Shown here piece after piece: positions 42,630 to 51,600 of a stretch of 64,000 nt of DNA. The first letter of the stretch is position 1. Every line of letters starts with the position of its first letter. Below the pieces are notes generated by a model that did no database searches, was not told where the DNA came from, and saw only the letters and a program-made list of their open reading frames with translations. Where the stretch lies: assembly GCA_947632025.1 (NCBI GenBank), contig CANRNN010000007.1:1-64000 (forward strand), read 5' to 3'. Source of the DNA: an uncultured Clostridia bacterium. GTDB lineage: Bacteria; Bacillota; Clostridia; Oscillospirales; Ruminococcaceae. The position numbers and the translations under genes were made by a program.

Positions 42630-44423
42630 TTACATCTTTTCGGGAGCTTCAACTTTAAGGAGCGTGAGAACGTTCCTTATTACCGTTTTTGAAGCCTCAC
42701 ACAGCGCAAGACGGGATTTTTTTGTTTTATCATCGGGAGCGTCCTTTATGGGGCATACGTCGTAGAATTTATGATATATCTGTGCAAGCTCATAAATATA
42801 TTTCGTGAGCTTGAACGGACTGTATTCCGAAGCTGCTTCATTTATAAGTTCAGGCAGGGCGGCGATCTTTCTTATAAGCGCGTACTCCGCCTCGTCGGTA
42901 TAAACGACAGGCTCTCCCTCATATTTAACGCCGTCCTCAGCCATTTTTTCGAGAATACGGCATATCCTCGCGTGTGCGTACTGAACATAGAACACCGGGT
43001 TTTTAGCGCTTTCCTCGACTGCAAGATCAAGGTCGAAGTCAAGCTGGGAGTTCGTGTCGCGAAGGTTGAAGAAAAATCTTGCGTTATCAATAGGCACCTC
43101 GTCGAGGAGGGTCGCAAGGGTTATCGCTTTTCCCGAACGTTTCGAGAGCTTGACCTGCTTTCCGTCGCGAACGAGCATTACCATCTGACATATCACAGCG
43201 TCAAGGCGGGATTCGTCAATACCCATTGCCTTTAAGCAGACACGCATTCTCTTCACATAGCCGTGATGGTCGGCTCCGAGAACGTCTATCGCCCTGTCGT
43301 AGCCGCGGGTGACAAGCTTATTATAATGGTAAGCTATATCAGGAACGATATATGTCGGGAATCCGTTTGAACGCACCAAAACGAAATCCTGTTCCCCGCC
43401 GAGCGCTGTTGCGTTAAGCCAAAGTGCGCCATCCTTTTCGTAAGTGTTTCCACCCGCCTTAAGGTGTTCTATCACAGCCGCTACGGCTCCGCTCTCATGA
43501 AGAGAGCTTTCCTTGAACCAATTGTCGTATTTTATGCGGTATTTTAACAGATCGGTTTCAAGGCGCGCTTCGTTTATCGGCAGGGCGTATTCGGTAAGAG
43601 CCTTGCGGCGCTCGTCCTCAGGCTTGTCCGAAAAAGCCTTTCCGTTGATATCGTAGAAATTCTTTGCGTGTTCGATAATATCCGCGCCGAGGTAAACGTC
43701 GTCGGGCATATAGAACGGCGCGTTTTTATCAGCAGGCTTGTCCTCGGTATCAACGACAGTCTGAGCGTAGATAGTGTCGCATATCTTTTCGAGGTCGTTA
43801 TTGCAGTCGGCGATTATTTTCTGACCGGCATCGCTGCAAAGCTGCATAAAACGCAGATCAAGCGATTTTCCGAACTTTGCCACCTGATTTCCCGCGTCAT
43901 TGATGTAAAACTCGCGGTCGGCTTTATAGCCCGCTTCTTCAAGGATAGACGCCAGACAGTCGCCTATAGCGCCGCCGCGGGCATTGCCTATATGCATAGG
44001 TCCTGTGGGATTCGCCGAAACGAACTCCACGAGGACACGCCTGCCCGCTCCCAATTCCGTTTTTCCGTAATCCTCGCCGTAATCGAGGACATTGTCAACG
44101 ACTCCGGAAAACCAATTCTTCCCGAAAAAGAAATTCAGAAATCCCGGTCCCGCGACCTCTATCCTGTCAAAGCTCGTTCCGTCAAGCACGGCTGCCTCGG
44201 ATATCTGTGCCGCAAGCGCACGCGGATTGGTTTTTAGCGGCTTAGCGCAGACAAGCGCCGCGTTTGCGGCAAAGTCCCCGTGAGAGGGATCCTGCGGTGC
44301 CGTTATCTGAAAAGCAGGAAGCGGCTCGGCGGGGATCTTTCCCTCCGACACGAGCCGTCCGAGTGCGTTCATTATTATTTCTTTGATTTCGGATCTTGCT
44401 TCACCTACTGCGTTATAAAACAT
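42630..44423 (-). CDS. argS: Arginyl-tRNA synthetase
   Basis: A class I synthetase of 597 residues. The Arg_S N-terminal domain is followed by the HIGH-type motif NPTGPMHIGNARGGAIGD (about residue 135), the KMSKS-type KLSKRSGKAITL (about 425) and a DALR anticodon-binding domain (YVQYAHARICRILEK). AAAGGGA precedes the ATG. It lies 16 bases after the DUF1934 gene, a common pairing in Clostridia. Confidence 0.97.
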   Translation of the reverse strand: MFYNAVGEARSEIKEIIMNALGRLVSEGKIPAEPLPAFQITAPQDPSHGDFAANAALVCAKPLKTNPRALAAQISEAAVLDGTSFDRIEVAGPGFLNFFFGKNWFSGVVDNVLDYGEDYGKTELGAGRRVLVEFVSANPTGPMHIGNARGGAIGDCLASILEEAGYKADREFYINDAGNQVAKFGKSLDLRFMQLCSDAGQKIIADCNNDLEKICDTIYAQTVVDTEDKPADKNAPFYMPDDVYLGADIIEHAKNFYDINGKAFSDKPEDERRKALTEYALPINEARLETDLLKYRIKYDNWFKESSLHESGAVAAVIEHLKAGGNTYEKDGALWLNATALGGEQDFVLVRSNGFPTYIVPDIAYHYNKLVTRGYDRAIDVLGADHHGYVKRMRVCLKAMGIDESRLDAVICQMVMLVRDGKQVKLSKRSGKAITLATLLDEVPIDNARFFFNLRDTNSQLDFDLDLAVEESAKNPVFYVQYAHARICRILEKMAEDGVKYEGEPVVYTDEAEYALIRKIAALPELINEAASEYSPFKLTKYIYELAQIYHKFYDVCPIKDAPDDKTKKSRLALCEASKTVIRNVLTLLKVEAPEKM

Positions 44424-44439
44424 AGCTGTCCCTTTCTTT

Positions 44440-44853
44440 TTACATCTTTACTTTTATGTGGATCTCATTTTCAGTCATAAGACCCGAATTCACGTCGACA
44501 GTGTATTTTAAGCGTATTTCCCCGCCGCCCGACGTGAGGTTGTGCTTCATAAGCGATGTTGTTATCCCGACCATGCACTCCCCGTATTCAGTGCCGTAAT
44601 GGCAATAATGGCGCACTCCGTTCTCGAAAACAAGACCCGTGAAATTTGTCCCTGTGCGTGTCATAGTAAGCATATTGTCGTCGATCTTAAGCTGAGAATG
44701 GGAACCTTCGTAGCCCGTTGCTTCGCTTTCGTCGTAGTCGATATAATATGAGCCTTTACTGAAACGGAACTCGCCGCGGGTGTAAAGCTCCGACTCATCT
44801 GTAACGCCGTCGGCAGTCTGTTTTATTTTAAGAACGATTGAACAATTTTCCAT
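44440..44853 (-). CDS. DUF1934 family beta-barrel protein
   Basis: A 137-residue protein of the DUF1934 (YwiB-like) family, predicted to form a lipocalin-like beta barrel. Signs are KGSYYIDYDESEATGYEGS, LKIDDNMLTMTRTG and LKYTVDVNSGLMTENEI. Function unknown. It lies between ddl and argS; in Bacillus the homologue also lies beside argS. Confidence 0.88.
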   Translation of the reverse strand: MENCSIVLKIKQTADGVTDESELYTRGEFRFSKGSYYIDYDESEATGYEGSHSQLKIDDNMLTMTRTGTNFTGLVFENGVRHYCHYGTEYGECMVGITTSLMKHNLTSGGGEIRLKYTVDVNSGLMTENEIHIKVKM

Positions 44854-44880
44854 TTTTGTTCTCCCCGATTTTTGTTTTAT

Positions 44881-45948
44881 TTATCTCCCGCTTTTCTCTA
44901 TTGCAAGCTGGATAAGCCTGTCAAGGAGAGCGGGATACGAAATTCCCATATTCTCCATAAGTTTGGGATACATACTTATGGGTGTAAAGCCCGGAATAGT
45001 GTTTATTTCGTTAAGGATTATATCGTTTTCCGTCACGAAAAAATCCACTCTTGAAAATCCGGAGCAGCCACACGCTGTGAATGCTTTTTTAGCGATCTCA
45101 CGAAGGCGCTCAGTTTCGTCCTCTGAGATTTTTGCCGGAATATCGAGGACTGATGTTCCGAGCTTGTATTTAGCGTCATAATCGTAAAATTCCTCTGCGG
45201 GAGTGACCTGACCCGGAACGGACGCTATCAGATTTTTCCCGTTTCCGAGGACGGCGCACTCGACTTCTTTTCCTATTATTTCACGTTCTACGACGACTTT
45301 GTTTCCGTGAGCGAAAGCGACTTTCATTCCCGACTTGAGCGCTTCCCTGTCGGAGGCTCTTGAAACTCCCACCGACGACCCTGCGCTTGCGGGCTTTATA
45401 AATACGGGATAGCCGAGCTTTTCTTCTATCTCGCTGCACACTGCGTCCATATCGTCGAGCTGTTCGCTTTTTACGGCAACATATTCGGCGGTTTTTATTC
45501 CCGCACCGTCAAGTACAGTATGTGTAAGAACTTTATCCATACATACCGCCGAAGAGGTCATATCGCACCCTACGAACGGAAGTCCCGAAAGCTGGCACAG
45601 ACCCTGCACCGTTCCATCCTCGCCGTTAGCTCCGTGAAGCACGGGGAACACAGCGTCCACCTTACGCAGATAGACCTCGTTCTCTCCTATTATAACGATC
45701 CCCTCATGCAGAGCGTCCGGACTTAAAATAGCCGTAGCGCAGTCGGGGTCGGTTTCCCACTCCCCTGTTTTAATATTCTCGTACTCGCCGGGATAATACA
45801 GCCAGTGTCCTTTTTTTGTAATTCCAACGCACATTACCTCATATTTGTCCTTTGGAATATTCGTAAGCACGGAGTAAGCGGAAATGAGCGAGATCTCGTG
45901 TTCGCTCGAAACGCCTCCGAAAAGTACCGCTATTTTCTGTTTTGCCAT
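44881..45948 (-). CDS. ddl: D-alanine--D-alanine ligase
   Basis: Ddl makes D-Ala-D-Ala for peptidoglycan. The 355-residue ATP-grasp protein begins MAKQKIAVLFGGVSSEHEIS, has the loop GSSVGVSRA and the Mg-binding DFFVTENDIILNEINTIPG, and ends with PISMYPKLMENMGISY. The start is the ATG with AAGGG upstream; a longer frame would enter the promoter. It opens the ddl-DUF1934-argS-YfhO-NUDIX operon. Confidence 0.96.
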   Translation of the reverse strand: MAKQKIAVLFGGVSSEHEISLISAYSVLTNIPKDKYEVMCVGITKKGHWLYYPGEYENIKTGEWETDPDCATAILSPDALHEGIVIIGENEVYLRKVDAVFPVLHGANGEDGTVQGLCQLSGLPFVGCDMTSSAVCMDKVLTHTVLDGAGIKTAEYVAVKSEQLDDMDAVCSEIEEKLGYPVFIKPASAGSSVGVSRASDREALKSGMKVAFAHGNKVVVEREIIGKEVECAVLGNGKNLIASVPGQVTPAEEFYDYDAKYKLGTSVLDIPAKISEDETERLREIAKKAFTACGCSGFSRVDFFVTENDIILNEINTIPGFTPISMYPKLMENMGISYPALLDRLIQLAIEKSGR

Positions 45949-46008
45949 AACACAAGCCCTTCTTCCATAGTTGTCCGTTAAACGGCAGTACATAATACTA
46001 CATATTAC

Positions 46009-46037
46009 ATTATAACACAAACTCTCAAATTTTTCAA
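46009..46037 (-). promoter_or_regulatory. Sigma-A promoter of the ddl-argS operon
   Basis: Minus strand TTGAAA (46037-46032), 17 bases, TATAAT (46014-46009), TGT before the -10. Confidence 0.87.
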
Positions 46038-46158
46038 GTATTATTTTTGCTTTCAAAAGTCTATTCAAAAATAATACCATATGATTCGACAAATCGCTTC
46101 AGTAATTCCGCAAACTGTGCCATAATTAAAAAAATATCGTCATTTTTCATAAAAGTTA

Positions 46159-46187
46159 TTGACAATTGCAAGTCATTGTGGTACAAT
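46159..46187 (+). promoter_or_regulatory. Sigma-A promoter of galE
   Basis: TTGACA (46159-46164), 17 bases, TACAAT (46182-46187), TGG before the -10. Confidence 0.85.
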
Positions 46188-46260
46188 ATAACTATATCAA
46201 AAGGGGTAACTGTTTTCTGTCTGCAAAAAATATAAACATATAAACATGGGAGGTCTGACT

Positions 46261-47259
46261 ATGGCACTGCTGGTAACGGGCGGGGCGGGATTCATCGGCT
46301 CGCATACCTGTGTTGAACTGCTGAATTCCGACGAGGAGATCGTCGTTCTGGATAATTACTATAATTCATCGTCAAATTTTCTTGATGAAGTTAAAAAGAT
46401 AACAGGTAAGGATTTTAAAATTTATGAGGCGGATCTGCTGGATATGCCCGCTCTAGACAGGATTTTCGACGAGAACGATATTGAGGCAGTCGTACATTTC
46501 GCCGGATACAAAAGTGAAACAGACAGCTGCGCAAAGCCCCTTGTTTATTACTCGAATAATCTTCGCGGAACATTCAATCTTCTCGAAACCATGAAAACCT
46601 ATGGGTGTACAAAGTTTATCTTCAGCTCGTCGGGGTCAGTTTACGGGAATCCTAATAAATGTCCCGTTGACGAGGACGCGCCTCTTAAAGCGAAAACTCC
46701 TTATGCTTCCACGAAAATCATTATTGAAAACCTTTTGCGTGAAATGTATGACGCGGACAATACATGGACTATGCTGTCACTGAGATATTGCTATGCGGCG
46801 GGAGCTCATGCAAGCGGACTGCTCGGCGAAGAACATTCAAGGTTCCGCAAGAGCCTTATGTCGGAAATTCTTGATGTGGCGTGCAAAGAGCGCGATTCTC
46901 TGGAGATAGGCGGCGGCTATCCGACGCTTGACGGGAGCAAGATACGCGACTACATTCACGTTACTGACCTTGCTAAGGGTCACGTTGCCGCTGTGAAGAA
47001 GGCTCGCGAAACGAAAAGCGGCTGTCGGGCATATAATCTCGGCACGGGAAAGGGCGTTTCGTCAATCGTTCTGTTGGAATTGTTCCAGTCAATAAATAAC
47101 GTAAAAATCGACTACACTGTCGGTACACGGGAGGACGGCGTGGCGACCGAGCTTGTGCTTGACCCGTCAAGAGCAAACAAAGAGCTTAACTGGAAAGCCG
47201 AACACACTATTGAGGAAATATGCCGCGACGCCTGGAACTACCGAAAAAACAAACACTGA
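46261..47259 (+). CDS. galE: UDP-glucose 4-epimerase
   Basis: GalE interconverts UDP-glucose and UDP-galactose. The 332-residue SDR protein starts at the ATG after GGGAGG (MALLVTGGAGFIGSHTCVELL). It has the NAD loop GGAGFIGS, the catalytic Ser region SSSGSVYGNP, the YxxxK pair in PYASTKIIIE and DYIHVTDLAKGHVAA. Slightly diverged but complete. Monocistronic, with its own promoter and terminator. Confidence 0.95.
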   Translation: MALLVTGGAGFIGSHTCVELLNSDEEIVVLDNYYNSSSNFLDEVKKITGKDFKIYEADLLDMPALDRIFDENDIEAVVHFAGYKSETDSCAKPLVYYSNNLRGTFNLLETMKTYGCTKFIFSSSGSVYGNPNKCPVDEDAPLKAKTPYASTKIIIENLLREMYDADNTWTMLSLRYCYAAGAHASGLLGEEHSRFRKSLMSEILDVACKERDSLEIGGGYPTLDGSKIRDYIHVTDLAKGHVAAVKKARETKSGCRAYNLGTGKGVSSIVLLELFQSINNVKIDYTVGTREDGVATELVLDPSRANKELNWKAEHTIEEICRDAWNYRKNKH

Positions 47260-47263
47260 GATC

Positions 47264-47300
47264 AAAAGCCTGCCGTGTTAAACGGCAGGCTTTTTTATTT
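47264..47300 (+). terminator. Terminator after galE
   Basis: AAGCCTGCCGT (47266-47276) pairs perfectly with ACGGCAGGCTT (47282-47292), then TTTTATTT. Confidence 0.92.
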
Positions 47301-47348
47301 ATATCAAAAATGTAAACCGAAATTAACATTCCTGTAATTTCCGATTGG

Positions 47349-47377
47349 TTGAAAATCAACGGAAAATGCTTTATAAT
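47349..47377 (+). promoter_or_regulatory. Sigma-A promoter of the regulator-ABC operon
   Basis: TTGAAA (47349-47354), 17 bases, TATAAT (47372-47377). The ATG follows 17 bases later, so the leader is very short. Confidence 0.82.
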
Positions 47378-47394
47378 AATATTGAGGTGAAATT

Positions 47395-47781
47395 ATGGAC
47401 TTCAACAATCTCAAGCTTTACCGAAAGCAAAACGGTTTCACACAGGAGCAGGTAGCAGAACGTCTGGGAGTTTCAAGGCAGGCAGTCGCAAAGTGGGAAC
47501 GCGGCGAATCGCTGCCAGACATCGACAATATCATAGCGCTCGCGGATATGTACGAGGTGACTATTGATTCGCTCGTCCGCGACCTCACTTCCCTTCCCGA
47601 AAAAGAACACGGCAAGAAATATATGTTCGGCGTAACGCGGGTGGACGAGAAAGGTAAAATAACTCTGCCTAAAAAATGCCGCGAGGTATTTAAGCTGAAA
47701 ACAGGCGACTCGGTGCTGGTGCTCGGCGACGAGGACAGAGGAATAGCTGTGATAAAAATTTCCGAGATATTCGACAGGTAG
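47395..47781 (+). CDS. XRE-type HTH fused to AbrB-like DNA-binding domain
   Basis: A 128-residue regulator with two DNA-binding modules. Residues 5-60 are an XRE helix-turn-helix (YRKQNGFTQEQVAERLGVSR, then AVAKWERGESLPD). Residues 77-125 form a SpoVT/AbrB swapped-hairpin domain (GVTRVDEKGKITLPKKCREV and KLKTGDSVLVLGDEDRG). It precedes an ABC exporter by eight bases under one promoter, so it probably controls that operon, perhaps in response to a drug or peptide. GAGGTGA lies upstream. Confidence 0.9.
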   Translation: MDFNNLKLYRKQNGFTQEQVAERLGVSRQAVAKWERGESLPDIDNIIALADMYEVTIDSLVRDLTSLPEKEHGKKYMFGVTRVDEKGKITLPKKCREVFKLKTGDSVLVLGDEDRGIAVIKISEIFDR

Positions 47782-47789
47782 GTGATTTT

Positions 47790-48548
47790 ATGTTTAGCAT
47801 CGAAACACGTTCCCTTACGAAAAAGTACAAGGATAAGACTGCGGTAAATTCTATTGATCTTACCGTGAACGAGGGCGAACTTTTCGCTCTTCTGGGAGTA
47901 AACGGCGCAGGAAAAACAACAACGATACGCATGCTCTCCTGCCTTTGCAAGCCGACAAGCGGAGAATGTTTCATTATGGGGAAAAACTGCCTTACCGAAG
48001 CGGACGAGGTAAAGAAACTGGTCGGAATATCAACACAGGACACGGCTGTCGCGGAAAATCTCACGGTTCTCGAAAATATGAAGATGTTCTGCGGGATATA
48101 CGGGTATTCTCCCGAAAAGGCCGCCGAGATAATTGACAAAATGATATCTCTGTTCAATATGGAAGAAGTGAAAAATCAACGCGCAAAAACACTTTCGGGC
48201 GGGTGGAAACGCAAGCTCTCGATAACTCTCGCGCTTATCGGAGAACCAAAGGTGCTGTTTCTCGATGAGCCGACACTCGGTCTTGACGTTCTGGCACGGC
48301 GGGAGCTGTGGAAGGTCGTAAGATCCCTGAAAGGGAAAATAACAATGATCCTCACGACGCACTATATGGACGAGGCAGAACAGCTTGCCGACCGTATCGC
48401 TATAATGGCGAACGGTGAAGTTAAGGCTCTCGGAACACTTGAGGAGCTTGAAACATTAAGCGGCGAAAAGGGTTTGGAAAACGCGTTTATCAAAATACTC
48501 GGAGGTGGAGCAGATGAAAAAGAAAGCGTTCTCAATAAGAATATTTAA
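47790..48548 (+). CDS. ABC-2 type exporter ATPase
   Basis: A 252-residue ATPase: Walker A GVNGAGKTTTIRML, signature TLSGGWKRKLSI, Walker B KVLFLDEPTLGLD and switch His in LTTHYMDEAEQLADR. This is the DrrA/CcmA group used to export drugs, lipids or peptides. AGGTAGGTGA precedes the ATG. Its 3' end overlaps the permease gene by 35 bases. Confidence 0.92.
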   Translation: MFSIETRSLTKKYKDKTAVNSIDLTVNEGELFALLGVNGAGKTTTIRMLSCLCKPTSGECFIMGKNCLTEADEVKKLVGISTQDTAVAENLTVLENMKMFCGIYGYSPEKAAEIIDKMISLFNMEEVKNQRAKTLSGGWKRKLSITLALIGEPKVLFLDEPTLGLDVLARRELWKVVRSLKGKITMILTTHYMDEAEQLADRIAIMANGEVKALGTLEELETLSGEKGLENAFIKILGGGADEKESVLNKNI

Positions 48549-49275
48549 GGAAATTATCCGCGACCCGCTGAGTTTTATTTTCTGTTTAGGTTTCCCGCTT
48601 GTAATGCTTGTAGTTATGACGCTTGTCAATGACAGTATCCCAAAAGAAACGGGAATGACCATATTTCGGATAGACAACCTTGCGGGCGGGATAGCGGTTT
48701 TCGGACTGACGTTTATTATGTTGTTTGTGTGTCTTACTGCTGCAAAAGACCGTTCGGGAGCGTTTCTTGTAAGGCTTTACGCAACGCCCATGCGTTCGGG
48801 TGATTTTATTGTCGGATATACGGCACCGACATTTCTTCTCGCAGTTATCCAGACTGTTATCACGTTTGCAGCATCGGTAGTAGTTTCGCTTTTCACGGAA
48901 GTTGAGCTTGATTTTGTCGGACTTGCGCTTGCGGCTATCACACTTTTTCCGACAATAATAATGTTTATCTCGTTCGGACTTTTATTCGGAACGGTTTTCA
49001 GCGAAAAAGCCGCTCCGGGGCTTTGCTCAATAATCATCTCTCTGGCTTCGTTTCTGGGAGGAGTGTGGTTTGACGCCGAAACGACGGGCGGGGTACTTCT
49101 TAAGATCTGCAAAATACTGCCGTTTTATCATTCGGTGAAAGCCGCTCGGCTTGCAATAACGCTGAATTTTGAGGGATACGGTTTGCATCTTCTGATAACC
49201 GCGGTCTGGGCAGCAGTATTCACAATAGCAGCGGTATTCGTGTTCAAAGCAAGAATGCGCGCCGATATTCTATAA
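48514..49275 (+). CDS. ABC-2 type exporter permease
   Basis: A 253-residue membrane protein with six helices, beginning MKKKAFSIRIFKEIIRDPLS. The short cytoplasmic motif VRLYATPMRSGDFIVGY after the second helix is typical of ABC-2 permeases of the drug-efflux type. Start at the ATG eight bases after GGAGG; the GTG at 48505 overlaps the ribosome site. With the ATPase and regulator it forms a three-gene operon. Confidence 0.9.
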   Translation: MKKKAFSIRIFKEIIRDPLSFIFCLGFPLVMLVVMTLVNDSIPKETGMTIFRIDNLAGGIAVFGLTFIMLFVCLTAAKDRSGAFLVRLYATPMRSGDFIVGYTAPTFLLAVIQTVITFAASVVVSLFTEVELDFVGLALAAITLFPTIIMFISFGLLFGTVFSEKAAPGLCSIIISLASFLGGVWFDAETTGGVLLKICKILPFYHSVKAARLAITLNFEGYGLHLLITAVWAAVFTIAAVFVFKARMRADIL

Positions 49276-49289
49276 TAAATAATAAATAA

Positions 49290-49318
49290 AAGGCTCCCGT
49301 GAAAAGCGGGAGCCTTAT
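49290..49318. terminator. Bidirectional terminator between exporter operon and oppA-like gene
   Basis: AAGGCTCCCG (49290-49299) pairs perfectly with CGGGAGCCTT (49307-49316). T-rich on the right and A-rich (AATAAATAAATAAA) on the left. Confidence 0.9.
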
Positions 49319-49324
49319 TCATTA

Positions 49325-50944
49325 TTACATCATTTTCGCCGTCGTAAAATCCACGGTTTTGGTGAACGGATTAAAAACAATATCGTATGCGTCCTCGGCT
49401 ATGAAAAAGTACTCGTTTTTGTAGTAAAGCGGAATGAACGCGGCTTTGTCAATAAGCATCTGCTCCGCCTGCTTAAAAAGCTTCACGCTTTCGGAAACAT
49501 CGGAAGCCTGGTTTGCCCTGCTCATAATGGCTTCAAACTCGCTGTCGCTGTAGGAACTGTAATTTGCGGAATTGCCTTCGCGGAACTGTTCAAGGTACGC
49601 GTCCGGACTGTTGTAGGAACCTGTAAGCTCCGTAACTGCCATCTCGAAATCACCGCTTTGCAGACGCTTTGAAAATTCTGCGCTTTCCAGCTCTTCGACC
49701 ACGCAGTAAAAGCCGAATTCACGCTGCCATTCCTGCATAATATACGAAACGGCGCTTTTTGCTGCATCTTTACAAACGATGATTCTAGAACCCGTAAAGA
49801 GCTTTGAATTAAGCGACGACCTCGCTGCCCGGAAAAGCTCACCCGCTTTCACGGCATTATATTCGGGGATGGTGCAGGCTCCCACTGTTTCGCGATAGCC
49901 GCTGTCGGTCGTGGTAACGCCGTTCGGAACTATACCGTTTGCGCTTTCAAATTCCGTTACAGAAGCCGAGATCGCGTTTCTGTCAGCAAGAAGCGATAAT
50001 GCTTTAACAAAATCCTCATTTTGGAAAAGCTCGAAATTTCTGTTGAAGATCAATCCGCCCGTCGAACAGCAGAATTCCTCCGAAACGCTGTCCTTTGCCG
50101 TGACGAGAGCCTTATTATCGTTTGAAACGGAAATGCAGTCGGTTTCACCGGCATTAAAATCCGGAATCAGATCCTCGTCGTCCTCAATAAAGAAATTAAG
50201 TCCCGACGGGCATACTCCCAATGCCTCGGCGTTGAGCTTATTCCTGTTAAGTATCAGATAATTCACGTTTTCGGTGATGGCGTACGGGTCGAAATTCCAC
50301 ACGCGGACATAAAACGCTCCGTTTGATGGAGTACACTCTGCCGAAAGCCCGTATTTTCCCTGTGAACTTGTGAAAAATTTCTCACAGCACGGCATAGCGG
50401 ACGGCTCGGTAAGAAGTACGGGGAAACGGGGATTTGGCTCTTCGAGAGTTATCTCAAGCTCGAAATCGCTCAGGGCTTTTACTCCGACAGAATCCTTTCC
50501 GCCGTTATGATAGCTCTCCGAATCCTTTATACAATAATAATCCTTGGCACGCAAAGATTCGGTCACCGGCGAAAACAATCTCTCGAATCCGAAAACAAAA
50601 TCCTTTGCAGTACATTTTTCTTCAAAGCCTTCGGAATTTGTCCAGAAAATATCGTCACGCAGAGTGAACGTATATGTCAGACCGTCAGGCGAAACACTGT
50701 ATTTTTCGGCAACTCCGTTGTCTATTGAGCCGTCGGAATTTACCGTAAGCAGACCGAGGTAAACATTTTTTATGATAATATTTGAATTCGGCTCGTTTGC
50801 CTGCTGTGGGTCGAGCGTTACGGGATTCGCGGAAATGTCGTATCTGAAAATATAATTCTTACCGTCATTTTTTTTGCAGGCGGTCAAAGAAAGCGCGATT
50901 CCGAATGATAGTGCAAAAGCAATTATTTTTTTGAAAATACTGAT
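49325..50944 (-). CDS. Oligopeptide-binding lipoprotein, SBP family 5; unusual start
   Basis: A solute-binding lipoprotein of about 539 residues (lipobox LSLTAC; SBP_bac_5 core with AEKYSVSPDGLTYTFTLRDD and CTAKDFVFGFERL). It would deliver peptides to an Opp-type transporter, but no permease genes are adjacent. The start is unclear. GGGAG at 50993-50997 in mirrored reading lies at 50953-50957 on the plus strand, eight bases before ATC (50944), giving (M)SIFKKIIAFALSFG, a standard signal peptide. An ATG at 50986 has no ribosome site and lies only about 13 bases after the predicted transcription start. Confidence 0.85.
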   Translation of the reverse strand: MSIFKKIIAFALSFGIALSLTACKKNDGKNYIFRYDISANPVTLDPQQANEPNSNIIIKNVYLGLLTVNSDGSIDNGVAEKYSVSPDGLTYTFTLRDDIFWTNSEGFEEKCTAKDFVFGFERLFSPVTESLRAKDYYCIKDSESYHNGGKDSVGVKALSDFELEITLEEPNPRFPVLLTEPSAMPCCEKFFTSSQGKYGLSAECTPSNGAFYVRVWNFDPYAITENVNYLILNRNKLNAEALGVCPSGLNFFIEDDEDLIPDFNAGETDCISVSNDNKALVTAKDSVSEEFCCSTGGLIFNRNFELFQNEDFVKALSLLADRNAISASVTEFESANGIVPNGVTTTDSGYRETVGACTIPEYNAVKAGELFRAARSSLNSKLFTGSRIIVCKDAAKSAVSYIMQEWQREFGFYCVVEELESAEFSKRLQSGDFEMAVTELTGSYNSPDAYLEQFREGNSANYSSYSDSEFEAIMSRANQASDVSESVKLFKQAEQMLIDKAAFIPLYYKNEYFFIAEDAYDIVFNPFTKTVDFTTAKMM

Positions 50945-51005
50945 ATTGATCGCTCCCTTATTGATTAGTGACTGTACATTCAACATTCGACATTCAACAA
51001 TTTAT

Positions 51006-51034
51006 ATTATAACAGATTATATTCCGGATTTCAA
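51006..51034 (-). promoter_or_regulatory. Sigma-A promoter of the peptide-binding lipoprotein gene
   Basis: Minus strand TTGAAA (51034-51029), 17 bases, TATAAT (51011-51006), TGT before the -10. Confidence 0.85.
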
Positions 51035-51046
51035 GTCATAAAGCAC

Positions 51047-51550
51047 CTAAATTTCATACAAAATCGTGATTTTTTCCGATAGGCTTTTCTGCACGTCGAT
51101 AAGCCTTTGGTTTTCGCTTCCTCGGAACGGCAGTGCAAGTGTCCGTTTATCAAGTTCAAAACGTCCGTCAACAAGAATGTCCGTTATTGAAAGCAGTTTT
51201 TCCACGAATTCCTCGTGATTTGCTTTTTCGAGCAGCTCCTCGAAAGTCCAGCCGCTGTAGCACATAATATCATATCCGCGTTCTTTGAATTTTTTTCCGA
51301 GGACATAAAGCGGTTCGGGCTGACAAAATGGTTCTCCTCCCGAAAAGGTAACTCCCGAATTGAGGGGGTCGCTTGTACACTCCTCGAAAAGCGCGGACGT
51401 ATCTACAATTTTTCCTCCCGAAAAATCGTGAGTCTGCGGATTGTGACAACCCTCGCAGTTATGCGGACAGCCCTGTGTAAATATCACATATCTAAGCCCC
51501 GGTCCGTCGACTATCGACTCGGAAACCGTCCCTGCGATCCTTATTTCCAT
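51047..51550 (-). CDS. nrdG: Anaerobic ribonucleotide reductase activase
   Basis: NrdG is the radical-SAM enzyme that makes the glycyl radical on NrdD. The 167-residue protein has the iron-sulfur motif in FTQGCPHNCEGCHNPQTHDF and the SAM-binding GGEP (FSGGEPFCQPEP). AAGGAG precedes the ATG. It follows nrdD after 50 bases that hold a hairpin. Confidence 0.96.
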   Translation of the reverse strand: MEIRIAGTVSESIVDGPGLRYVIFTQGCPHNCEGCHNPQTHDFSGGKIVDTSALFEECTSDPLNSGVTFSGGEPFCQPEPLYVLGKKFKERGYDIMCYSGWTFEELLEKANHEEFVEKLLSITDILVDGRFELDKRTLALPFRGSENQRLIDVQKSLSEKITILYEI

Positions 51551-51565
51551 ACTAAACTCCTTCTG

Positions 51566-51595
51566 AAAAAATCAGCCGCGTGATGTACGCGGCTG
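51566..51595 (-). terminator. Terminator-like hairpin between nrdD and nrdG
   Basis: On the minus strand CAGCCGCGT (51595-51587) pairs perfectly with ACGCGGCTG (51581-51573), followed by ATTTTTTC. Partial readthrough would lower nrdG relative to nrdD. Confidence 0.75.
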
Positions 51596-51600
51596 TCAGT

